Assembly (NCBI GenBank): GCA_910584375.1
Contig: CAJUAH010000012.1
Span: forward strand, 1 to 64,000
Direction of reading: 5' to 3'
Length of the DNA stretch: 64,000 nucleotides
From: an uncultured Acetatifactor sp.
Lineage (GTDB): Bacteria > Bacillota > Clostridia > Lachnospirales > Lachnospiraceae
Shown here: one piece after another, positions 27,343-36,550 of the stretch
Position numbering within the stretch: the first letter of the stretch is position 1
How the letters are laid out: each line of letters opens with the position of its first letter
The notes under the pieces: generated by a model
Seen by the model: the letters and a program-made list of their open reading frames with translations, nothing else
Databases searched by the model: none
What the model was told of the DNA's origin: nothing
Made by a program: the position numbers and the translations under genes

Positions 27343-28866
27343 GTGAGCCGAAAAAGGCGAAATAGGATAAAATGGGCGGCCATCGCGACCATACTGTTGT
27401 CCGGCGCGGTACTGCTCTTTGCGATCATAGCAGAACCCCGGATATACAGAACCGTGCGGGAGGAACAGGGTACGGCCCACAGCATCAGGGCCGTCATGGC
27501 GGATCTGCGCTATGAGCGCCGGATCAAGCTGATCCGGGAGGAACTGGACGGTCTGAAAGAAAACAAACAGTATACCGCTCTGTTTTTATCCATGTACAGT
27601 GTCCGCTCCTGGGATCCCTATTGGCTTTCCTATTGGAGGGGACTGGAGACCTTCAAGACAGAGATGGTCATGGAGAACGGCAGGGAACTGGCGGGGACGG
27701 TGGCATATCTGCAGGAGCTGGGGACCATACCGGACATTCTGTTGCTGGGGCTGGATCCGGAATGTCTGGAGCCGGAATATCCCCTGGAGGACTCCCTGCT
27801 CAGACTGATTCGGGAGACCCCGGAGACGGAATACGAGATCTTGCTGGCGGATCCCTCGATATCCTACTGGAGGACGAAAGCCGAAGAGGAATGGGGAGAA
27901 ATCCTGGATCGGTATGAGAGAACGGCGAAATTGCTGACGCAGGAAGAGAACGTGAAACTGTTTTTTGCCTGCGACCGGGAGTGGCTGGTGTGTAACAACG
28001 GCAACTTTGAGGAGGACAAGGCGCTCACGGAAGAGGTGGCGACCACGCTGCTGGCTTATTATACCAGGGGGGAGTACGATCTGACAGAAGAAAATCTGGA
28101 ACAGCGAATGGGCGACGCCCGTAAGCTGATCGCGGACTGGCGGGCGGAAGACCGGATGTTGGACGGGGCGATCGATCGGAGATCGGATCGAACGCTGGTG
28201 TTCATCGGAGACAGCACTTTCGGCAATTTCAGCGGTTCTCTGGCCATCACCGGCGTGGTGGAGGCATTTACGGGGGCGAGGGTACTTAACTGCGGCTATG
28301 GCGGCATGGCGGCGGCCTACGGCGACTCCGAGCTTGCTTCCATGGGGGAACTGCTCAAAGTGATTGAGCGGGGCGATGGCGGCGCCACTGCCTTTTTGCC
28401 CGACGGGTCTCCGGCGGTATCGACTGCGGCGGGGCTGCGACAGGCGGTGGGGCAGGGAGAAAACACCGTGTTTTTCCTGGTATTTGGCATCAACGATTAC
28501 ATCAATGCCATTCCCCTCAGCCGGGAAGACCCCTATGCCGTTGACAGCTATATGGGAGCCATGCGCGTGGGAATCGAATCGTTGCAGTCCATGTTTCCCA
28601 GGGGAAAGATCGTTCTCCAGACCCCCAATTTTATCCGATACAACGATTTTGGGTCGATCCCTGTGGGGGAGGCGGAGAATGTGTTTGAGGATTATGTGGA
28701 CGCCGTGGGAGAACTGGCGGAGGAATACGGACTGACATTATTGGATTTTTATCGGGAATTGGGGATTGACAGGGACAATTACAGGGAACGTCTTCAGGAC
28801 GAGATCCATCCCAATGAGACCAGCCGTTTTGATATGGCGATGAGAATACTTGAGCTGCTGCGGTAG
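27343..28866 (+). CDS. Membrane-anchored SGNH/GDSL hydrolase-like protein
   Basis: After a short basic N-terminus one hydrophobic helix (about 9-28) anchors a large outside domain. The C-terminal half carries the SGNH blocks: FIGDSTFG with the serine, NCGYGG, FGINDY and DEIHPNE with the catalytic Asp and His. About 240 residues between the anchor and the first block form an extra domain I do not recognise. These enzymes move or remove acyl groups, often on surface glycans. GTG 27343 has AGAGG upstream. It ends the plus-strand unit, before a strong terminator. Confidence 0.8.
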   Translation: MSRKRRNRIKWAAIATILLSGAVLLFAIIAEPRIYRTVREEQGTAHSIRAVMADLRYERRIKLIREELDGLKENKQYTALFLSMYSVRSWDPYWLSYWRGLETFKTEMVMENGRELAGTVAYLQELGTIPDILLLGLDPECLEPEYPLEDSLLRLIRETPETEYEILLADPSISYWRTKAEEEWGEILDRYERTAKLLTQEENVKLFFACDREWLVCNNGNFEEDKALTEEVATTLLAYYTRGEYDLTEENLEQRMGDARKLIADWRAEDRMLDGAIDRRSDRTLVFIGDSTFGNFSGSLAITGVVEAFTGARVLNCGYGGMAAAYGDSELASMGELLKVIERGDGGATAFLPDGSPAVSTAAGLRQAVGQGENTVFFLVFGINDYINAIPLSREDPYAVDSYMGAMRVGIESLQSMFPRGKIVLQTPNFIRYNDFGSIPVGEAENVFEDYVDAVGELAEEYGLTLLDFYRELGIDRDNYRERLQDEIHPNETSRFDMAMRILELLR

Positions 28867-28925
28867 CTTGCTCTGCCGCAGTCGGCGCTGACGACAGGAA
28901 AATGCGGTTCACACGGGAAAACATG

Positions 28926-28963
28926 AAAGTCCTGCGGGCATGTCTGAATGCCCGCAGGACTTT
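28926..28963. terminator. Strong bidirectional terminator between convergent units
   Basis: A perfect 15-bp stem (28926-28940 with 28949-28963) with an 8-nt loop has AAA on the left and TTT on the right. It sits between the SGNH gene ending at 28866 and pseC ending at 28995 on the minus strand, so it can serve both. Confidence 0.85.
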
Positions 28964-28994
28964 GATTGTGAGGCGTACAGGGTATGAATGCGGA

Positions 28995-30188
28995 TCATTT
29001 GGCGTAGTAGGAGACCAGTTTTTCCACGATACGGATCACGTCTTCCACATCCCGGTCCGTCAGGGAATAGTACAGGGGCAGGCTCATGACCTCCTGATAA
29101 TAGCGCTCCGCCTGGGGACAGAGCCCTTTTTCATAGCCCAGATTTTCGTAGTAGGAGTGCCAGTATACCGGCATGTAATGTACCTGTGAGTGGACCCCCT
29201 CCGCCGCCATGGCGTCGAAAAACTCCCTGCGGGTACAGCGCATCATTTCACTGCGCAGCCGGAGGATGTACAGGTGCCGGGTGGTATCGGACGCGGGAAT
29301 CTCCCGCTGCACCTGGATTTGGGGGATCCGGGAAAATGCCTCGTCGTATTTTTGAACGATTTCTTTCCGGCGGCGGGAAAAGCGCTCCAGCTTGTCAAGC
29401 TGGCTCATCAGCAGAGCCGCCTGGAACTCCGTCATGCGGTAGTTGAAACCGTAAGCGGTCTGTTCGTTGTACCAGGGATCGTCTGTGGGATGCGCCATCT
29501 GGTCGCGGTCGCGGGTGATGCCGTGGGCGTGGAGCAAAACCAGCCTGTCATATAACTCCCGATTGTCCGTAGTCACGGCCCCTCCCTCTCCGGCAGTCAC
29601 CGTCTTGACGGGATGGAAACTGAAGGTGGTCATATCCGCGATGCTGCCCACAGGCTGTCCCTTGTAGCGCGTGCCGATGGCGTGGGCCGCGTCCTCAATC
29701 AGGGTCAGGTTATGTTCCCGGCAGATGGCCCTGATCTCGTCCAATTCCGCAGCCTGCCCGGTAAAGTCCACGGCCACCACCGCCCTGGTGCGGGGCGTGA
29801 TATGGGCGCGTATGGAGGCGGGGGATATATTGTAGGTATCGGGGTCAATATCCGCAAAGACCGGCCTTGCGCCGCAGTAAAGGGCGCAGTTGGCGCTGGC
29901 GGCAAAGGTGATCGGCGTGGTGATCACTTCGTCGCCGGGGCCGATTCCTGCCGCCAGCGCCGCTATATGCAGCGCCGCCGTGCCGTTGCTGACGGCCACG
30001 CAGTATTTTGCGCCGGTGATCGCGCAGAGCTTATGCTCCAACTGTGTGATCCGGGGGCCGCAGGTCAGGTAATCGCTTTGCAGCGTTTCGGTCACGGCAC
30101 GTATATCATCCTCGTCGATATACTGCCTACCGTAGCTGAGGGGGGTGGAGCGGACGGGCGTGCCGCCGCAGATTGCCGGTTTTTCCAT
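28995..30188 (-). CDS. pseC: PseC, UDP-4-keto sugar aminotransferase of the pseudaminic pathway
   Basis: PseC adds an amino group from glutamate to the product of PseB, giving UDP-4-amino-4,6-dideoxy-AltNAc. The 397-residue DegT-family PLP enzyme has AVSNGTAALHIAALA, IEDAAHAIG, and the PLP lysine K195 in FHPVKTVTAGEGGA. The start PAICGGTPVRSTPLSYGRQ and LSEYLT-like QSDYLTCGP region are PseC-like. ATG 30188 was chosen for GAGGT seven bases upstream. It is the second gene of a two-gene minus-strand unit, behind a GT-C-like membrane protein. Confidence 0.9.
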   Translation of the reverse strand: MEKPAICGGTPVRSTPLSYGRQYIDEDDIRAVTETLQSDYLTCGPRITQLEHKLCAITGAKYCVAVSNGTAALHIAALAAGIGPGDEVITTPITFAASANCALYCGARPVFADIDPDTYNISPASIRAHITPRTRAVVAVDFTGQAAELDEIRAICREHNLTLIEDAAHAIGTRYKGQPVGSIADMTTFSFHPVKTVTAGEGGAVTTDNRELYDRLVLLHAHGITRDRDQMAHPTDDPWYNEQTAYGFNYRMTEFQAALLMSQLDKLERFSRRRKEIVQKYDEAFSRIPQIQVQREIPASDTTRHLYILRLRSEMMRCTRREFFDAMAAEGVHSQVHYMPVYWHSYYENLGYEKGLCPQAERYYQEVMSLPLYYSLTDRDVEDVIRIVEKLVSYYAK

Positions 30189-30271
30189 AATATACCTCAT
30201 TTCCGCCCGTCCGGGCCAATTCTCCGGCGGGCCATAGTCAACGGTAACGGAGCTGTGTCCGCGCCGTCTGG

Positions 30272-31879
30272 TCAATGTCTGTTTTCTATTATATATCTAT
30301 CCCGCCGAATAGGAAAGAGTAATATTCCCGTGCCCAATCCCCAGGCCGCATAGGGCAGCAGGAGCAGAAAATAAGGCAGAATATAGCGGGAATTGGCCTC
30401 CCAGACCATGTGAAACAAAAAGCCTCCCAACACAGCGATAACCCCTGTATAAAAGGGCAGTCCGACAGCGCGGCCGCCGGATTTGCGGCAGCGCCATTGT
30501 CTCAATAAACAGAAGAAAGAGCATGCGTAGACTAACAGTTGATAGATGCAGCAATAGTGAATAAAGGGCCCGGACAGTTTGCCGGAATATATGGATTCCA
30601 CAATATCCCTGCGGGCATTTGTATGAGCGTAGGTAGCCTGCCTGCAAAAATAGCTGCCGTCTGTCCATTGGGACAGAAACTTGTCCCTGTAAAAGCGAAA
30701 AGCATAGCCGGGATCCGCACGGAAAGCGGACAGGGACGCGGAAATAGCCTCCCTGCTTTTTTCGGCGGTGACGGCGGTGTCCAGATGACTCTCCTGATAG
30801 GCGTTAAAATTGAATCCGTTATACCAGCCGTTTCCACGGCTGGATTCCTGCATTCCCATGGCTACATAGGAAATGGCCGGAACGCCGCTGCTCAATGTAT
30901 TACCTGCCCTTTGTTCGTAGATATGCTGAATCGCGGGCAGGACGGCAACGGAGCATAGCAGCAACAGAAAACTCAACAACAACAATCGGCGCCGACGGGA
31001 TGTCAGCCATTCCCAGAGCATAACAAGAAAAGCGGCAATGATTATGATCAATGAGTTTTTGCGCAGCGCCACTCCGGCCGTCAGCATCAACAGACAACCG
31101 GCCATCGCAATCCTGTCGGCCCGGCGGTCAGTATGGGCAGAACTCAGATATTTCAGCAGCAGCCACAGCCCTCCGCTAAGCAGGGAAAAGGAAGGGATCT
31201 CTCCATAGACAAAAGAAGTATAGACGATCAGAGGCGCATTCAGCATGGCCAGATAAATATAGGAAACGGCGGCGCTGTCACTGTCGTTGGATAACAGGCG
31301 GACAGTGTTGTATTGAAAACATACCATTAAACAGGCCATCCCCACATTGACACACTGTATGATATAGCTGGCTGAATAGGAGATTCCAAACAGATTCCAT
31401 ATACGCAGGATGACCTCATAAAAGGCAATGAGGCCAATTTGCTGGGGATAGTAAGAGAGATAGGACTCGGTGGGATGGATTACTTCTGTATGGCCCAATG
31501 CCAACGCCTCGGCAATAGAATATACGCTGGCGGAGTCGGCGGCGGGGATGCCTCTGCCAAAGAGGATCAGGAATATGCCGCATGTAGAGATCCAGCATAG
31601 AGAGATCCCCAATAACAATGCCCTTTTGACTTCCGTCTGCGCATTATGAATATAGAAGAAACGCAGTAGCAGGAACAACGGAAGAATAAGGATCGCCATA
31701 CAGGGGATATAGAGCGGAAAAGGCGTACTGTGGGCAATGGAAACCTGGGTTTCCATGTCCTCCGCATAATAACTCCATAAAAGACTGCATATGGTCAGCC
31801 CGCCTGTCAAGAACAGCGTAAGAATCTGCACGGATCTAAGTCCGGCAATATATATGCGATCACAGATATTCCGTTTCAT
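30272..31879 (-). CDS. Polytopic membrane protein, GT-C-like, paralogue of the 22602 gene
   Basis: The 535-residue protein has about eleven hydrophobic helices. It shares YVAMGMQ, GWYNGFN and WEANSRYILPY with the protein at 22602, and a similar YYPQQIGLIAFYE loop. The catalytic acid cannot be named with confidence. It has a good promoter (31936-31964) and GGGGAG before its ATG, and leads into pseC 83 nt later. Its base composition is slightly less GC-rich than the plus-strand neighbours, so it may have a separate origin from its paralogue. Confidence 0.62.
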   Translation of the reverse strand: MKRNICDRIYIAGLRSVQILTLFLTGGLTICSLLWSYYAEDMETQVSIAHSTPFPLYIPCMAILILPLFLLLRFFYIHNAQTEVKRALLLGISLCWISTCGIFLILFGRGIPAADSASVYSIAEALALGHTEVIHPTESYLSYYPQQIGLIAFYEVILRIWNLFGISYSASYIIQCVNVGMACLMVCFQYNTVRLLSNDSDSAAVSYIYLAMLNAPLIVYTSFVYGEIPSFSLLSGGLWLLLKYLSSAHTDRRADRIAMAGCLLMLTAGVALRKNSLIIIIAAFLVMLWEWLTSRRRRLLLLSFLLLLCSVAVLPAIQHIYEQRAGNTLSSGVPAISYVAMGMQESSRGNGWYNGFNFNAYQESHLDTAVTAEKSREAISASLSAFRADPGYAFRFYRDKFLSQWTDGSYFCRQATYAHTNARRDIVESIYSGKLSGPFIHYCCIYQLLVYACSFFCLLRQWRCRKSGGRAVGLPFYTGVIAVLGGFLFHMVWEANSRYILPYFLLLLPYAAWGLGTGILLFPIRRDRYIIENRH

Positions 31880-31935
31880 ACGATAAGTTCTCCCCGATCC
31901 CGCATCCTGCGGAATTTTATCCCTTATTTTGTAAC

Positions 31936-31964
31936 ATTATATCCAATTTCGCATAAAATGTCCA
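31936..31964 (-). promoter_or_regulatory. Sigma-A promoter for the pseC unit
   Basis: On the minus strand TGGACA (31959-31964), 17 nt and a perfect TATAAT (31936-31941) lie 57 bases before the ATG at 31879. Confidence 0.75.
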
Positions 31965-31973
31965 CCTTTATCA

Positions 31974-32002
31974 TTGCATCCCCGCCGCCCCTATTGTATA
32001 CT
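31974..32002 (+). promoter_or_regulatory. Sigma-A promoter for the 32054 unit
   Basis: TTGCAT (31974-31979), 17 nt and TATACT (31997-32002) lead into the gene at 32054. Its -35 box is ten bases from the -35 box of the opposite promoter. Confidence 0.75.
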
Positions 32003-32053
32003 AACATAAACTGGAAACAGCGCCTGAAGGCATGACAGGTGAAAGGAGCGACG

Positions 32054-33499
32054 ATGGATAGAAAAGCGCGCGTATATCATATTTTGTGGTTATCCCTCCC
32101 CTATGTGGGGCTGGCGGTGTGGGGAGCCTTATGCATCACTGATAATCTGTGGTACGACGAGGCCTATACGGCGGCGCTGATCTCTCATCCGCTTAAGGAA
32201 TTGGTGGAGATCACCTCCCAGGACGTTCACGCTCCTTTTTACTATATATTGCTGAAAGGGTTCTATGCCCTGTGCGGCGGCGGGACGCATTATTGGTCCC
32301 TGAAACTGTTCTCCCTGCTGTGGATGTTCGCCTATCTGCTGTTGGGAAAATACGGCGTGAAAAAGCTGTATGACGAGGAGACATCCGTGTATTTTATGCT
32401 CTTTTCGATCCTGATGCCCAGCCTGTGCGTGCAGGCGGGGAATGCCCGGATGTATGCCATGGGCCTGTTCTTTTTTACCGCTGTCGGTCTGCTGGCATGC
32501 GGTATACTGAGACAATCCTCTCCGGTAAAATGGATCCTGTTTTGTCTGTGCAGTATCGGCAGCGTTTACAGCCATACTTTCTCCATGATCGAGACTTTTA
32601 TCCTGTATCTGATTCTCCTGGGAGCGCTGCTCCACCGGAAAAAATACGCCTTGCTGAAATGGTATCTGGGCAGCGGACTGGCGGTGGCGGCCTGCTATAT
32701 GGCGTGGCTGTTGGTGGTCTACCGGCAGATGCAGTCCCGGATCGCCGCCGCGGGCGTCAACGAGCAGTTGTTTGTCCCCGATATGTACACGCTGATGGAC
32801 TACTGTAAGGAATGGTTTTCCGCCATGGATACCCCGATCATGTCCGTGATTTATCTGGGCATGGCGCTGACGCTGTTTCTGGGCTATTACGCCGTGGACA
32901 GTATGCGGAGCGGCAAATGCTATATTCCGGGCTGGGGCATGGGGATATTGGGTCTTACCGCGCTGACGGGCGGTTTATTGTCTTACTATGTGACGCCGTG
33001 TTTTCTGGGGCGCTATATCTTTCCCGGTTTTGGGGCGTTGGCGCTGCTGTACGCCGTGGGAATGAAACGGATATCTTCTCTTCGGATCAGGGCGGCGGTG
33101 CTGCTGGTGTTTCTGTATTGCTTTGCCTTACAGTACCGGGCCGAACTGAAACTGGAATATGATAAGGGCCTGCAGGAGTATGAGGCGTTCTATGAGAGCA
33201 ATATAGGGGAGGAAGATCTGCTCATGGCCACGGATATTCACCCCCTGCTCCTCAGTGTGTATCACCCGGAGAAACAGTATATGGGTTACGGCTATCTGCC
33301 GCCCTTTTCCCCCTTTCAAAACACTACGGTGTTTACCCAGTGGGAACAGTTGGAAAGTGTAATGGGCAATATCTGGCTCATCGGTTTTGCGGACAGGGAC
33401 ATGCCGGGTTTCAGCCCGTATTACGGATTGGAGCAGGCGTTTCAGTTCCACTATATGTACTACGATTTCGTGATCTATCGGCTGGCGCCGATGGAATGA
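32054..33499 (+). CDS. GT39/ArnT-like membrane glycosyltransferase
   Basis: The 481-residue protein has a first helix followed by NLWYDEAYTA (D35, E36) and a second loop DVHAPFYYIL (about 57-66), the GT39-like pair. About ten hydrophobic helices follow, including an NARMYAM motif seen in related bacterial GT-C proteins. It should use a polyprenyl-phosphate sugar. ATG 32054 is placed by AAAGGAG; a GTG at 32039 precedes that ribosome site. It heads the long plus-strand part of the island. Confidence 0.75.
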   Translation: MDRKARVYHILWLSLPYVGLAVWGALCITDNLWYDEAYTAALISHPLKELVEITSQDVHAPFYYILLKGFYALCGGGTHYWSLKLFSLLWMFAYLLLGKYGVKKLYDEETSVYFMLFSILMPSLCVQAGNARMYAMGLFFFTAVGLLACGILRQSSPVKWILFCLCSIGSVYSHTFSMIETFILYLILLGALLHRKKYALLKWYLGSGLAVAACYMAWLLVVYRQMQSRIAAAGVNEQLFVPDMYTLMDYCKEWFSAMDTPIMSVIYLGMALTLFLGYYAVDSMRSGKCYIPGWGMGILGLTALTGGLLSYYVTPCFLGRYIFPGFGALALLYAVGMKRISSLRIRAAVLLVFLYCFALQYRAELKLEYDKGLQEYEAFYESNIGEEDLLMATDIHPLLLSVYHPEKQYMGYGYLPPFSPFQNTTVFTQWEQLESVMGNIWLIGFADRDMPGFSPYYGLEQAFQFHYMYYDFVIYRLAPME

Positions 33500-33604
33500 T
33501 ATCAGCCATAAGCATGATTTTCGGAAACGCAATGCGATTAATGGGTTTTGCGCGAGATGGGGCGGGGGCGTTTGGCCGTTAATCGGCGGAATACGAAAAA
33601 TATA

Positions 33605-33633
33605 TTGCTTTAAAAGTGGAAAAAAGATATATT
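33605..33633 (+). promoter_or_regulatory. Sigma-A promoter for the AAA-ATPase gene
   Basis: TTGCTT (33605-33610), 17 nt and TATATT (33628-33633) lie in an AT-rich stretch, 52 bases before the ATG at 33685. No other gene was seen in the 185-nt gap. Confidence 0.6.
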
Positions 33634-33684
33634 ATTACTATGTGAGAGGTGTGCGCTGGAGAGAGTGGAAAAAAGAGGTAGATT

Positions 33685-35373
33685 ATGGCCAGAACAATAG
33701 GAATTGGGAATCAGGACTATGAAACGATCCGAAAAGAGGGGTATTTTTATGTGGATAAAACCCATTTTATACGGGAGTGGTGGGAAAGCGGGGATAATGT
33801 GACGCTGATTACCCGTCCCAGGCGTTTTGGCAAGACACTGAACATAAGTATGCTGGAGAAGTTTTTCTCAGTGGATTACGCCGGGCGCGGCGATCTGTTT
33901 GAAGGACTTTCCATCTGGCAGGAGGAGAAGTACCGCCAGTTGCAGGGGACATACCCCGTGCTTGCGGTCAGCTTTGCAAAGGTGAAAGAAAACTCTTACC
34001 AGGGAGCCCGGAAAAGGATATGCCAGATTATAAAGGATCTGTACAATCGGTTTGATTTTCTTGTTGACAGCGGAAAACTCAATGACAGCGAAAAAGATGC
34101 ATATCAAAAGATATCGGCCGACATGGAGGATTATGTTGCGGCGGATTCCCTAAACGCTTTGTCAAACTATCTGATGCGGTATTATGGCAAGAAAGTGATC
34201 ATTTTGCTGGATGAGTATGACACGCCCATGCAGGAAGCTTATGTAGGCGGATATTGGGAGGAGTTAGTGACATTTACCAGAAACCTGTTCAATGGCACCT
34301 TCAAGACAAATCCATATATGGAGCGCGCCCTGATGACAGGCATCACCCGTGTGATCAAGGAGTCTATGTTTTCTGACTTGAACAACTTAAAAGTGGTGAC
34401 GGTTACAACAGAAAAATATACGGACTGTTTTGGTTTCACGGAAGAGGAAGTATTTGCCGCGCTTGATGAGTTTGGTTTGTCCGATCATAAACAGCAGGTT
34501 AAGGACTGGTATGACGGGTTTACTTTTGGCAGCAGAAAGGACATTTATAATCCCTGGTCTATCATTAATTTTCTGGATGAAAGGAAATTGGGAGCCTATT
34601 GGGTCAATACCAGTTCCAACCGGCTGGCCAGCAATTTGCTCCGCGAGGGCAATTCCAACGTAAAGAAGGACTTTGAAGATCTGCTCAGCGGCGGCGTGCT
34701 TGAACTGGACATAGACGAGCAGATCGCCTATAACCAGCTTTCCGTTAAAAAGAACACCATGTGGAGTCTGCTGCTGGCCAGCGGTTACTTGAAGGTACTG
34801 GATACAACCTTTGTAGAGAGGACAGGCCGCACTTATTATACACTGGTATTGACCAATAAAGAAGTTACCCTCATGTTTGAGGATATGGTGCGGGATTGGT
34901 TTTTTGAGGGCGATAATTACAATGATTTTATCAAGGCTCTGTTGCTGGGAGATGTGGAGGCAATGAATCTCTATATGAATCGGGTGACCAGGGAGATATT
35001 CAGCTATTTTGACACCGGCAAGAGCGAGCACAGTGAACCGGAACGGTTTTACCACGGTTTTGTATTGGGTTTGATGGTGGAGCTGTCTGACCGATATGCG
35101 GTCACATCCAACCGGGAGAGTGGTTTCGGCCGGTATGATGTGATGCTGGAGCCCAGGGACGCGGCGAAGGATGATGCCATGGTTCTGGAGTTCAAGGTAC
35201 AGGGGCCGAAAGAAAAGGAACTGTCTGATACCGTAGCCGAGGCCCTGCGGCAGATCGAGGAGAAGGATTACCAGGCGTCCCTGGCGGCAAAGGGGATACC
35301 GAGGGAACACATCCGGAAGTATGGATTTGCCTTCTGCGGGAAAGAGGTACTGATCGGCGCCGGAGAGGCATAA
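33685..35373 (+). CDS. AAA-ATPase-like / PD-(D/E)XK nuclease family protein
   Basis: The 562-residue protein matches the AAA-ATPase-like plus DUF1703 family. It begins IGIGNQDYETIRKEGYFYVDKT, then has an ATP-binding site TRPRRFGKT, Walker B VIILLDEYDTP, and a C-terminal nuclease-like GRYDVMLEP...VLEFKV motif. These proteins are widespread in gut Clostridia and Bacteroidetes, often in many copies; a function has not been settled. It has its own promoter and is AT-richer than its neighbours, so it looks like an insertion in the glycan island rather than a pathway member. Confidence 0.85.
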   Translation: MARTIGIGNQDYETIRKEGYFYVDKTHFIREWWESGDNVTLITRPRRFGKTLNISMLEKFFSVDYAGRGDLFEGLSIWQEEKYRQLQGTYPVLAVSFAKVKENSYQGARKRICQIIKDLYNRFDFLVDSGKLNDSEKDAYQKISADMEDYVAADSLNALSNYLMRYYGKKVIILLDEYDTPMQEAYVGGYWEELVTFTRNLFNGTFKTNPYMERALMTGITRVIKESMFSDLNNLKVVTVTTEKYTDCFGFTEEEVFAALDEFGLSDHKQQVKDWYDGFTFGSRKDIYNPWSIINFLDERKLGAYWVNTSSNRLASNLLREGNSNVKKDFEDLLSGGVLELDIDEQIAYNQLSVKKNTMWSLLLASGYLKVLDTTFVERTGRTYYTLVLTNKEVTLMFEDMVRDWFFEGDNYNDFIKALLLGDVEAMNLYMNRVTREIFSYFDTGKSEHSEPERFYHGFVLGLMVELSDRYAVTSNRESGFGRYDVMLEPRDAAKDDAMVLEFKVQGPKEKELSDTVAEALRQIEEKDYQASLAAKGIPREHIRKYGFAFCGKEVLIGAGEA

Positions 35374-35409
35374 TGCGCGGGAAGGCCGGGGCGGCGGAAC
35401 GGAGAATTT

Positions 35410-36492
35410 ATGAAGGAACGCATCTATATCTGTCACACCTATTACCATGTGTATGTGACGTTTTTAAAGGAATTGAACCGCCCCCGGGAGCAGCGGGGCC
35501 AGGCCACGCTGGTGCTCAGCAGCCTGTCCATAGATTTTGAACGGCTGGGGGAGCGGATAGAGGCCACAGGGCTGTTTGAGGCTGTGATCCCCTTTGACGA
35601 AAAGAGGGACACCGCCTTCCCGGAGCTGGCGAGATACCGTCAGGATACGGGCAACCTGGTAAAGAATCTCGTAAATCGGGTGAAGTTCACCAGAAAGTTC
35701 GCCCGGGCGCTGGCCCCCACGATCCCGGTGAACCTGCGGGAATACGGCGACGTGTATGTGTTCTGTGACTCCGATCCCATAGGGTATTATCTGAACGTGT
35801 ACAGGATCCCCTACCACGCGCTGGAGGACGGGCTGAACTGTCTGAAAAACTACGACGCGGCGCGGTATGACAACCGGGGGCATTTTGGGCTGAAAGCCTT
35901 TTTGTCCGAGCGGTGCAATCTGATCTTTATCCAAAACGGATATGGGAAATACTGCAAGGATATGGAGGTAAACGATATATCCCTGTTAAAATACCCCTAC
36001 CGGAAATATGTGCAGCAGCCCCGGCAGGAGCTGGTGGAAAGGCTGACCCAGGAGGACAAGGACATTATTCTCCGGGCTTTCGTGCGGGATATGGAGGGGC
36101 TGAAGGCCCAGCTGGGCGGTGCAGGCGGAGACGACGCCTCCGGGCAGGACAAGATATTGATCCTGACAGACCCGCTCTGTACTCTGGAGATTCGGGAGCG
36201 GATATTCCGGGATATCATAGCCAGATTTGAGCCGGAGGGGAAGATTTTTTTAAAGCCCCATCCCCGGGACGAGCTGGATTACCGGACGCTGTTTGGGGAG
36301 TATCCGCAGTTCGACGCCACGGTGCCCATGGAGATGCTGAACTTTTTCCCGGGTATTCATTTTAAGAAGGTGGTGGCGGTGCTGACGGAGGTGGGAGCCA
36401 TACAGTTTGCGGAGGAAAAAGTGCGGCTGGGAGAGGCTTTTATGGACAAGTATGAGGATCCGCTGATACACAGGCAGAATGAGCAGATCTGA
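35410..36492 (+). CDS. GT52 (sialyltransferase-like) glycosyltransferase
   Basis: The N-terminus YICHTYYHVYVTFLKEL is the start typical of GT52/polysialyltransferase-type enzymes. FCDSDPIGYYLN, HALEDGLNCLK and the C-terminal FLKPHPRDELDY agree with that fold. The 360-residue protein has no membrane segment. Known members use CMP-nonulosonates such as CMP-Neu5Ac. With CMP-pseudaminic acid genes in the same island, use of that donor is a reasonable inference. The assignment rests on motif reading alone. It is followed closely by the ABC transporter. Confidence 0.65.
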   Translation: MKERIYICHTYYHVYVTFLKELNRPREQRGQATLVLSSLSIDFERLGERIEATGLFEAVIPFDEKRDTAFPELARYRQDTGNLVKNLVNRVKFTRKFARALAPTIPVNLREYGDVYVFCDSDPIGYYLNVYRIPYHALEDGLNCLKNYDAARYDNRGHFGLKAFLSERCNLIFIQNGYGKYCKDMEVNDISLLKYPYRKYVQQPRQELVERLTQEDKDIILRAFVRDMEGLKAQLGGAGGDDASGQDKILILTDPLCTLEIRERIFRDIIARFEPEGKIFLKPHPRDELDYRTLFGEYPQFDATVPMEMLNFFPGIHFKKVVAVLTEVGAIQFAEEKVRLGEAFMDKYEDPLIHRQNEQI

Positions 36493-36550
36493 GGGTGTGT
36501 CGGCGCAGCCATGGAATTAGGAAATCAGGCAGGATTGAGAGTGTAAAATC

